A stretch of 64,000 nucleotides of DNA, from assembly GCF_002838065.1 (NCBI RefSeq), contig NZ_PIZU01000004.1:87759-151758 (forward strand). The letters are read 5' to 3'. The notes under the pieces were generated by a model. It did no database searches. It saw only the letters and a program-made list of their open reading frames with translations, and was not told the origin of the DNA. Shown here piece after piece: positions 56,126 through 64,000 of the stretch. The translations under genes and the position numbers were made by a program. How positions within the stretch are numbered: position 1 is the stretch's first letter; each line of letters starts with the position of its first letter. The DNA is from Mycobacterium hubeiense (GTDB lineage: Bacteria; Actinomycetota; Actinomycetes; Mycobacteriales; Mycobacteriaceae).

Positions 56126-56161
56126 AGAATCGCATGATTCGGCGCCGCGACGTGCGATTCT
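56126..56161. terminator. Hairpin between convergent genes
   Basis: Arms AGAATCGCA (56126-56134) and TGCGATTCT (56153-56161) pair perfectly around an 18-base GC-rich loop; the right arm overlaps the stop of the WYL regulator. It probably terminates both converging transcripts. Confidence 0.6.
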
Positions 56162-57125
56162 ATGTCTGCTCGCGAGGGGTCGACGCGACGCGCAGGCGCT
56201 CGGCGACCGTGCGCACCGCGGCCACCACTTCGGGCGGCTCGAGCACCTCGAACGGCTCGCCGGCCATCGCGAAATAAAACACCATCTTCTCGGGATCGTC
56301 GGCGCCGGCGGTGACGACGCAGGCGTCGGGTCCGTCCGGTTCGATCGTCGCGGTGGCAGGTGGAAAGTGCTGGGCCACAACATGTTCCGGCGCTCGATAG
56401 CGCACCTTCGCCACATAAGGATACGGCGACGCGCTGATCGACTGTCGCACATAGGCCGCCGCATCCGGCGCCGGCCGCGGCGCGAACGTGCTGCCGAGCG
56501 CACGCACGTCGGTCATCCGGTCCAGCCGCAGGGTGCGCCAGTCCTGCCGGTCGCGGTCGTAGGCCAGCAGATACCAGCGCCGGCCCGTCGTCACCAGTTG
56601 ATAGGGCTCGAGCCGCCGCTGGGTGGTGTTGCCCCGCAGATCGGTGTAGCTGGTCGCGACGTGTTCGTGGTCGCGGCACGCTCGGGCCAGCGTCATCAAC
56701 ACGTCGGGCTCAACAGGGGTGTCGGTCGCGGACGTCAACGTCACCGTCGCGTTGTGCACTGCCGACACCTGCGAGCGCAGCCGCGCGGGCATCACCTGGT
56801 CGAGCTTGGACAGCGCCCGCAGCGCGGACTCGCCGACGCCGGCCACGCTGCCGCCGGCCGCCAGCCGCAGACACACCGCGACGGCGACCGCCTCGTCCGG
56901 GTCCAGCAGCAGGGGCGGTAGCGCCGCGCCGGCACCCAGTTGATAACCACCGCCGTGGCCCTTGCTGGCGTGTACCGGATAGCCGAGATCACGCAGCCGC
57001 TCGATGTCGCGACGCACGCTGCGGGTCGTCACGCCGAGCTGGGCGGCGAGCTCGTCGCCGGTCCATACCCGCCTCGACTGCAGCAGTCCGAGCAGCTGCA
57101 GCACCCGGCTGGTTGTTTCCGCCAT
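56160..57125 (-). CDS. WYL-domain transcriptional regulator (YafY type)
   Basis: A 321-residue regulator. The N-terminal HTH_11 domain is RVLQLLGLLQSRRVWTGDELAAQLGVTTRSVRRDIERLRDLGYPV, and the WYL domain is RRLEPYQLVTTGRRWYLLAYDRDRQDWRTLRLDRM, followed by the WCX extension. It likely controls the divergent DinB gene pair; an inverted repeat lies between them. Confidence 0.9.
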   Translation of the reverse strand: MAETTSRVLQLLGLLQSRRVWTGDELAAQLGVTTRSVRRDIERLRDLGYPVHASKGHGGGYQLGAGAALPPLLLDPDEAVAVAVCLRLAAGGSVAGVGESALRALSKLDQVMPARLRSQVSAVHNATVTLTSATDTPVEPDVLMTLARACRDHEHVATSYTDLRGNTTQRRLEPYQLVTTGRRWYLLAYDRDRQDWRTLRLDRMTDVRALGSTFAPRPAPDAAAYVRQSISASPYPYVAKVRYRAPEHVVAQHFPPATATIEPDGPDACVVTAGADDPEKMVFYFAMAGEPFEVLEPPEVVAAVRTVAERLRVASTPREQT

Positions 57126-57145
57126 GCGTTCACCTTGCCGCAGTC

Positions 57146-57166
57146 ATAGGACCGAAACTATCCTAT
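57146..57166. promoter_or_regulatory. Candidate WYL-regulator operator
   Basis: Inverted repeat ATAGGA-N9-TCCTAT lies in the 61-base gap between the divergent WYL and DinB genes. It is the only clear symmetric element there; binding by the WYL protein is inferred from position. Confidence 0.45.
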
Positions 57167-57186
57167 ATCTCTGTCAGGGTAGTCGC

Positions 57187-57717
57187 ATGGACATCACGGC
57201 ACAATTGGCAGACCAACTCGACTTCCACTGGACGGGGCACTTGCGGCCGCGGTTGGACGGGCTGACCGACGACGAGTACTTCTGGCAGCCGGTGCCCAAC
57301 TGCTGGACGGTGCATCCGGACGGCTCCATCGACTTCACCTATCCCGAGCCGCAGCCGGCGCCGTTCACGACGATCGCGTGGCGGCTGGCGCACGTCATCG
57401 TCGGTGTGTTCGCCATGCGCAACCATTCACATTTCGGCGCGCCGGCGGCCAGTTACCAAACGTGGCAATATGCCACCGACGCCGCGACCGCATTGCGGCA
57501 GCTCGACGAGCAGTACCAAAGGTGGATTGACGGGGTCCGTAGCCTGTCACTCGATGACCTCAACCGCCCGTGCGGGCCGGCCGAAGGTCCCTACGCCGAC
57601 TATCCGTTCATCGCCCTTGTCCTGCACATCAACCGCGAAGTCATCCACCACGGCGCCGAAATCGCTTGTATCCGAGATCTTTACGCGCACAACACCAACA
57701 CGAAGGGAAACCAGTAA
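57187..57717 (+). CDS. DinB-family protein, first of pair
   Basis: A 176-residue four-helix-bundle protein with the DinB pattern: LADQLDFHWTGHLRPRLDGLTDDEYFWQPVPNCWTVH, TTIAWRLAHVI and LVLHINREVIHHGAEIACIRDLY, which give three metal-binding His positions. DinB proteins bind metal and can act on thiols or small molecules. The ATG at 57187 is chosen by position after the divergent gap. Its stop overlaps the next gene by one base (TAATG). Confidence 0.83.
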   Translation: MDITAQLADQLDFHWTGHLRPRLDGLTDDEYFWQPVPNCWTVHPDGSIDFTYPEPQPAPFTTIAWRLAHVIVGVFAMRNHSHFGAPAASYQTWQYATDAATALRQLDEQYQRWIDGVRSLSLDDLNRPCGPAEGPYADYPFIALVLHINREVIHHGAEIACIRDLYAHNTNTKGNQ

Positions 57718-58313
57718 TGCCCGGAATGCCGCCACCCGCCGCCGACGAGCGCCAGACGCTGCTCAACTTCCTTGCCTTTCAACAGAATGCGTTCTTCGCG
57801 GTGGCCTATGGGCTGACCGATGAGCAGGCCCGCTCGACGCCGTCGGTGAGCGCGCTGTCGATCGGCGGGCTGGTCAAACATGCCGCCGGTGTACAGAAGG
57901 GCTGGACGGAACGCGCTGCGGCGGCGCCGGATTCGCCGCCACCGGACCCGCGTCCGCTGGAGGAGCAGATGGCCGAGTACGGCGACCAGTACACGATGCG
58001 CGAGGACGAAACCCTTTCAGACCTGCTGGCGGCATTGAAGGCACAGAACGCCGAGACGCTGCGGGTGTTCGCCGAGCAGGACCTCGACGCGCCGGTGCCG
58101 GTGCCGCATGGTGTGCCGTGGTTCCCGCAGGACATCGACCATTGGTCGGTGCGCTGGGTGGCCCACCATCTGATCGAGGAACTGTCGCGGCATGCCGGCC
58201 ACGCCGACATCATCCGCGAATCCATCGACGGCGCAACGATGTACGAACTGATGGCCGGCATCGAGGGCTGGCCGGAGACCGACTGGATCAAGCCGTGGAA
58301 GCCGCCGGCGTGA
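57717..58313 (+). CDS. DinB-family (DUF664) protein, second of pair
   Basis: A 198-residue DinB protein. Motifs are LLNFLAFQQNAFFAVAYGLTDEQA, SIGGLVKHAAGVQKGWTER and VRWVAHHLIEELSRHAGHADIIRESIDG, giving conserved His ligands. It is coupled to the first DinB gene by TAATG and may form a heteromer with it. It converges with the TetR gene over 16 bases. Confidence 0.85.
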   Translation: MPGMPPPAADERQTLLNFLAFQQNAFFAVAYGLTDEQARSTPSVSALSIGGLVKHAAGVQKGWTERAAAAPDSPPPDPRPLEEQMAEYGDQYTMREDETLSDLLAALKAQNAETLRVFAEQDLDAPVPVPHGVPWFPQDIDHWSVRWVAHHLIEELSRHAGHADIIRESIDGATMYELMAGIEGWPETDWIKPWKPPA

Positions 58314-58329
58314 GGCTCGTGGCGCCGGG

Positions 58330-58926
58330 CTACCGCAACACCAGCCGCAGCGCGTAGTCCACCACGACGTCGAGGTCGTCGCCGAGGCTGCCGGCCAGCC
58401 ACTGCTGGGCGAGCTCGGCCATCGCGCCGGTGTACATCGCCGCGACGACCCGCGCCTCGACGGGGTCGGACTCCGGGTGCAGCCGCCAGCCCTCGGTGAG
58501 CACCGCCTCGCGGAGCAGGTCTTGGGTGGCCGCGCGGCGGGCCGCGAGCACCGGGTTCGCACGCGCGTCGGTGAACAACACCCGGCCCCGCCGCGGGTCG
58601 GCCGAGCTGAACCCGAGCACCGCGGCGATGCCCGCCCGGGTCCGCGCCCGCAACGACTTCCCCGCGGCGTCCATCGCGGCCGCGACGTCGGCGGCCAGCT
58701 GCACGCTGACCTCGTCGTACACCGCGCCGAGCAGATCGTCGGTGTCGGCGAAGCTCTCGTAGAAGTAGCGGGTGTTCAGTCCGCACTCGCGACACACCGA
58801 GCGCACCGACAATGCGGCCTCGCCGCCCTCGCCGAACAGCCGGAATGCGGCGTCGACCAGCAGCGCGCGGCGTTCGGCACGGCGGTCGGTCAACGGCACG
58901 CCGGCCCAGCGGGTGGGGCTCGACAT
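58330..58926 (-). CDS. TetR-family regulator
   Basis: A 198-residue TetR protein with helix-turn-helix EAALSVRSVCRECGLNTRYFYESFADTDDLLGAVYDEV and a TetR_C domain (FTDARANPVLAARRAATQDLLREAVL). A GTG just before the ATG (58929) is an alternative start. It is divergent from the DUF2236 gene and likely controls it; symmetric sequences fill the gap. Confidence 0.87.
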   Translation of the reverse strand: MSSPTRWAGVPLTDRRAERRALLVDAAFRLFGEGGEAALSVRSVCRECGLNTRYFYESFADTDDLLGAVYDEVSVQLAADVAAAMDAAGKSLRARTRAGIAAVLGFSSADPRRGRVLFTDARANPVLAARRAATQDLLREAVLTEGWRLHPESDPVEARVVAAMYTGAMAELAQQWLAGSLGDDLDVVVDYALRLVLR

Positions 58927-58940
58927 CACCCCAGCCTATG

Positions 58941-58990
58941 TCTGGTCACGGGCGTATCCAAAATGTAGTCTGGCTACAAGCGTGACCAGA
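58941..58990. promoter_or_regulatory. Nested inverted repeats between TetR and DUF2236 genes
   Basis: Outer arms TCTGGTCACG (58941-58950) and CGTGACCAGA (58981-58990) are perfect complements. Inside lies TGTAG-N5-CTACA (58964-58978), the same arm-spacer size as the mftA/mftR repeat. Both lie between the divergent starts and are candidate TetR operators. Confidence 0.55.
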
Positions 58991-59007
58991 ACTCGAAAGG
59001 GGCCGAA

Positions 59008-60015
59008 GTGTTTCTGCCGCATCAGCTCGTCGGGCAGTGGCTGAACAAGAAGTTCGATGAGGACGTCCGGAGCAACTACTTCCGCGGCATGGAGTTCGCC
59101 GGGCCGGCGGGCGACCCCGGCTGGTTCGGGCCGGGCAGCGCGGTGTGGCATGTGCACTCGCACATGCACGCGCTGATCTTCGGCCTGCAGTGCGCGGCCT
59201 ATATGGAGCGCCTCGACCCGTCGATCTACTGGATGGGCTTGCACCACTCCCGGCTCGTCGAACGGGACGCCGACGGCAACCCCGCCGGCCATCCGCCGCG
59301 CATCGACCAGGCCGGCGCCGTGGTGCGGCTCGGGCATTCGGTCGCATTCTTCATCGGCACGGCCTACGGCTCCACCGAGACCGCGGAGCGGCTGGCGCAA
59401 ACCGTGCGTGCGATGCACCACACCATCAAGGGCGTCCGGCCCGACGGCGCCCGCTATGACGCCGACGACCCGGACTGGCTGCGCTGGAACTACGCCACGG
59501 TGGTGTGGGGGCTGGCCACCGCACACGAGCTGTACCACCCAAACCCGTTGCGCGGCAAGAAACTTGACCGCTACTACGGGGAGTTCGTACGCGTCGGACA
59601 CGCCCTGGGCGGCACCGATCTGCCGACCACCAAGGCCGAAACGCTGGAGTGCCTCGAGTCGTATCTGCCCCGGCTGGCGGTCACACACGGCACCGCGATG
59701 GCCACCGGCCCCAACGTCCCGATGCCGCACAGCGCGATCGACTGGGCCGTCCGCGACACCATGCCACGCTGGGCCAAGCAGCTGATCGCACACCGCGACC
59801 CGAACATCGTCGAGCGCACCGCCCGGCGCGGCATCGTCTGGTCGGTCATCAACGGGCTGGGCCTGGCGTCGGGACCGGTGCCGGAGTTCCAGCAGGCGCA
59901 GGCCCGGGTCAAGGGCGGCGTCGATCCGTCCCTGGCGCCGCATACGCTGCCGTCGTACGTGCCCGGCAGCGACCCGGTGCGCAGCCGCGACGAGGTCGAG
60001 GCGGCCTTCGTCTGA
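59008..60015 (+). CDS. DUF2236 (rubber-oxygenase-like) protein
   Basis: A 335-residue helical protein of the oxygenase MpaB/latex-clearing family. Marks include GSAVWHVHSHMHALIFGLQCAAYMERLDPSIYW, RLGHSVAFFIGTAYGSTETAERLAQTVRAMHHTIKGV and YATVVWGLATAHELYHP, with several His and Arg residues that could bind haem. The start is GTG 59008 behind AAAGGGGCCGAA. It is probably regulated by the divergent TetR; the substrate is unknown. Confidence 0.83.
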   Translation: MFLPHQLVGQWLNKKFDEDVRSNYFRGMEFAGPAGDPGWFGPGSAVWHVHSHMHALIFGLQCAAYMERLDPSIYWMGLHHSRLVERDADGNPAGHPPRIDQAGAVVRLGHSVAFFIGTAYGSTETAERLAQTVRAMHHTIKGVRPDGARYDADDPDWLRWNYATVVWGLATAHELYHPNPLRGKKLDRYYGEFVRVGHALGGTDLPTTKAETLECLESYLPRLAVTHGTAMATGPNVPMPHSAIDWAVRDTMPRWAKQLIAHRDPNIVERTARRGIVWSVINGLGLASGPVPEFQQAQARVKGGVDPSLAPHTLPSYVPGSDPVRSRDEVEAAFV

Positions 60016-60096
60016 GGCCATTTCGGCGCACAAGAGGGTGTGACGCAGACTGCACGGATTCGGAGCCTCGCGGCGGCCTCTGAGACACTGCATGCT

Positions 60097-61452
60097 ATGA
60101 CTGCTACGCCGAAGACCAAGCACCGCGAGGTGGCCAAGCTGGATCGGGTGCCGTTGCCGGTCGAGGCCGCCCGCATCGGGGCGACGGGATGGCAGGTCAC
60201 CCGCACCGGCGCCCGCGTCCTCACCAAGCTGACCGGCCGCGGCTCTCTGCAGCAAAAGATCATCAAGGAAATCCCGAAGACGTTCTCCGACCTGGGGCCC
60301 ACCTACGTCAAGTTCGGCCAGATCATCGCGTCCAGCCCGGGCGCGTTCGGTGAACCGCTGAGCCGGGAGTTCCGCAGCCTGCTGGACCGGGTGCCGCCGG
60401 CCGACGCCGACGAGGTGCGCAAGCTGTTCATCGAGGAGCTCGGCGACGAGCCGTCCACGCTGTTCAAGAGCTTCGACGAGAAGCCGTTCGCGTCGGCCTC
60501 GATCGCGCAGGTGCACTACGCCACGCTGCACACCGGCGAGGAGGTCGTCGTCAAGATCCAGCGGCCGGGCATCCGCAGAAGGGTCGCCGCCGATCTGCAG
60601 ATCCTCAAGCGCGGCGCGCAGCTGGTCGAACTCGCCAAGCTGGGCCGACGCCTGAGCGCCCAAGACGTCGTCGCCGACTTCGCCGACAACCTCGCCGAGG
60701 AGCTCGACTTCCGGCTCGAAGCGCAGTCGATGGACGCCTGGGTGTCACACATGCATGCCTCGCCGCTGGGCCGCAACATCCGGGTACCACAGGTCTATTG
60801 GGACCTCACCAGCGAGAAAGTGCTGACGATGGAGCGGGTCAACGGCATCCGCATCGACGACGCCGCCGCGATCCGCAAGGCCGGTTTCGACGGCACCGAG
60901 CTGGTGAAGGCCCTGCTGTTCAGCGTGTTCGAGGGTGGGCTGCGCCACGGCCTGTTCCACGGCGACCTGCACGCCGGCAACCTCTACGTCGACAAAGACG
61001 GCAAGATCGTCTTCTTCGACTTCGGCATCATGGGCCGCATCGACCCGCGCACCCGCTGGCTCTTGAGGGAGCTGGTGTACGCACTGCTGGTCAAGAAGGA
61101 CCACGCCGCGGCGGGCAAGATCGTCGTGCTGATGGGCGCGGTCGGCACCGTCAAACCCGAGGCGCAGGCCGCCAAGGACCTGGAGAAGTTCGCCACCCCG
61201 CTGACGATGAAGTCGCTGGGCGATATGAGCTACGCCGAGATCGGCCGTCAGCTCTCCGCCCTGGCCGACGCCTACGACGTCAAGTTGCCCCGCGAGCTGG
61301 TGTTGATCGGCAAGCAGTTCCTGTATGTCGAGCGCTACATGAAGCTGCTGGCCCCGAAGTGGCAGATGATGTCCGATCCGCAGCTGACGGGGTACTTCGC
61401 CAACTTCATGGTCGATATCAGCCGCGAGCATTCCGAAGAGCTGGACGCCTAG
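60097..61452 (+). CDS. ABC1/AarF-family atypical kinase
   Basis: A 451-residue ABC1 (UbiB-like) kinase. The KxGQ motif is TYVKFGQIIAS, the A-rich loop is FASASIAQVHYATL, the catalytic and Mg motifs are FHGDLHAGNLYV and FFDFGIMG, and a C-terminal helix follows. Family members act in quinone or lipid biosynthesis and stress. The ATG at 60097 is preferred; a GTG at 60040 adds 19 residues without family character. It abuts lipG. Corresponds to Rv0647c (from memory). Confidence 0.9.
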   Translation: MTATPKTKHREVAKLDRVPLPVEAARIGATGWQVTRTGARVLTKLTGRGSLQQKIIKEIPKTFSDLGPTYVKFGQIIASSPGAFGEPLSREFRSLLDRVPPADADEVRKLFIEELGDEPSTLFKSFDEKPFASASIAQVHYATLHTGEEVVVKIQRPGIRRRVAADLQILKRGAQLVELAKLGRRLSAQDVVADFADNLAEELDFRLEAQSMDAWVSHMHASPLGRNIRVPQVYWDLTSEKVLTMERVNGIRIDDAAAIRKAGFDGTELVKALLFSVFEGGLRHGLFHGDLHAGNLYVDKDGKIVFFDFGIMGRIDPRTRWLLRELVYALLVKKDHAAAGKIVVLMGAVGTVKPEAQAAKDLEKFATPLTMKSLGDMSYAEIGRQLSALADAYDVKLPRELVLIGKQFLYVERYMKLLAPKWQMMSDPQLTGYFANFMVDISREHSEELDA

Positions 61453-62358
61453 ATGGACGTCCGCACCGGCACTGCCCGCTCGGGAGAGCTCGACATCTAT
61501 TACGAGGACATGGGCGACCCGAACGATCCGGCCGTCCTGCTCATCATGGGCCTCGGCGCGCAGTTGTTGTTGTGGCGCAAGGGTTTCTGCGAAAAGCTCG
61601 TCGACCAGGGCCTGCGCGTCATCCGCTACGACAACCGCGACGTCGGGCTCTCGTCCAAGGTGACCGGCCGCCACGCCGGGATGCCGCTCACCCAGCGGAT
61701 GGTGCGCTCGTTCTTCGGGCTCAAAAGCCCGGCGCCCTACACGCTCGAGGACATGGCCGACGACGCCGCCGCGCTGCTGGATCACCTGAAGATCGACAAG
61801 GCCCAGATCGTCGGCGCCTCGATGGGCGGCATGATCGCCCAGATCTTCGCGGCCCGTCACGCCCACCGCACCAAGACGCTGGCGGTGATCTTCTCCAGCA
61901 ACAACCAGCCGATGCTGCCGCCGCCCGCGCCCAGGCAGCTGCTGGCCCTCATCAAGGCGCCGCCGCCGGGGGCGTCGCGCGAGGAGATCATCGAGAACTC
62001 GGTCCGCATCAGCAAGCTCATCGGCAGCCCCCGCTACCCCGCCCCCGAGGACCGCATCCGCGCCGACGCCATCGAGGGCTACGACCGCGCCTACTACCCG
62101 GCCGGCATCGGTCGCCATTTCGCCGCGGTGCTCGGCAGCGGCAGCCTGCTGCGCTACGACCGGCAAATCACCGCACCGACGGTGGTCATCCACGGCAAGG
62201 CCGACAAACTGATGCGGCCGTCCGGCGGCCGGGCCGTGGCCCGCGCCATCAAGGGCGCCCGGCTGGTGCTGATCGACGGCATGGGCCACGAATTGCCCGA
62301 GCAACTGTGGGATGAGATTGTCAGCGAACTTAAGGTGAATTTCGCCGAGAGTTGGTAG
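61453..62358 (+). CDS. lipG: Alpha/beta hydrolase LipG
   Basis: A 301-residue alpha/beta hydrolase. The oxyanion segment is VLLIMGLGAQLLLW, the nucleophile elbow VGASMGGMIAQ, the Asp is in VVIHGKADKLM and the His in GMGHELPEQLW. M. tuberculosis LipG is a (phospho)lipase/thioesterase beside the mycolate methyltransferases (from memory). The ATG directly follows the ABC1 kinase stop (TAGATG), so they are one operon. Confidence 0.88.
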   Translation: MDVRTGTARSGELDIYYEDMGDPNDPAVLLIMGLGAQLLLWRKGFCEKLVDQGLRVIRYDNRDVGLSSKVTGRHAGMPLTQRMVRSFFGLKSPAPYTLEDMADDAAALLDHLKIDKAQIVGASMGGMIAQIFAARHAHRTKTLAVIFSSNNQPMLPPPAPRQLLALIKAPPPGASREEIIENSVRISKLIGSPRYPAPEDRIRADAIEGYDRAYYPAGIGRHFAAVLGSGSLLRYDRQITAPTVVIHGKADKLMRPSGGRAVARAIKGARLVLIDGMGHELPEQLWDEIVSELKVNFAESW

Positions 62359-62464
62359 ACGCCGTGCGCCGGAGCCTCGGAATGGTCGCCGGCGCATTCA
62401 GGTAGAGTGCCGTGCCAGGTCGGCACCTGCACGGAACAAAGAAGATTGGTTGGAGTCGTCACGC

Positions 62465-64000
<1,536 letters not shown>

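Overview
This window is chromosomal DNA of a mycobacterium. It has high GC, a mycofactocin cluster, mycolic-acid methyltransferases, mceG, and single rpsL-rpsG-fusA-tuf and rpoB-rpoC operons. From memory, the gene order follows the M. tuberculosis Rv0645-Rv0696 interval read right to left, but with an arginine/methylarginine block inserted between tuf and the mycofactocin genes. Such an insertion fits a free-living, probably fast-growing species; the species itself cannot be named from sequence reading alone.

Layout. 1-5144: mycofactocin genes mftF (cut by the left edge), mftE, mftD, mftC, mftB and mftA on the minus strand, with mftR divergent on the plus strand; overlapping divergent promoters carry an inverted repeat. 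5162-9015: a phytanoyl-CoA dioxygenase-like protein, an ECF sigma factor coupled to a three-domain VOC protein, and a ferredoxin reductase. 9064-16730: arginine block with an AsnC/Lrp regulator facing ddaH-rocD-rocE-usp, then a mycofactocin-type SDR, arcA, and the wreck of its transporter genes (an internally deleted arcD and another transporter tail). 16731-18442: a SHOCT membrane protein and a cutinase-like esterase. 18590-23691: tuf, fusA, rpsG and rpsL; ten identical 80-bp repeats fill the fusA-tuf gap. 23988-26631: TetR regulator, two DUF3558 lipoproteins and two DUF3060 proteins. 26643-31977: fadE8-echA4-paaX-echA5 and a PAP2 membrane protein. 32045-34432: endonuclease IV, a DinB/MDMPI protein and a frameshifted AbiEi/DUF559-type gene. 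34571-42068: rpoC and rpoB. 42511-48687: secreted hydrolase, molybdopterin oxidoreductase, mceG, rplL and rplJ. 48997-58926: ROK kinase, a Rv0649-like protein, GH38 mannosidase, EEP phosphatase, nucleotidyltransferase, WYL regulator, two DinB proteins and a TetR. 59008-64000: DUF2236 protein, ABC1 kinase, lipG and two cyclopropane/mycolate methyltransferases, the last cut by the right edge.

How the genes work together. The mft genes make the redox cofactor mycofactocin, and the SDR at 14136-14990 is of the kind that uses it. ddaH, rocD and rocE form a route from methylarginines or arginine through citrulline/ornithine toward glutamate semialdehyde; arcA adds a second arginine-to-citrulline step but has lost its antiporter.

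The most striking observation is the fusA-tuf gap. Each 80-bp repeat encodes a 27-residue mini-ORF that starts with a GTG overlapping the previous stop (GTGA). Together with fusA they make a chain of ten potentially translation-coupled mini-ORFs leading toward tuf. RpoB also carries Asn instead of Ser at the main rifampicin-resistance position (E. coli 531).
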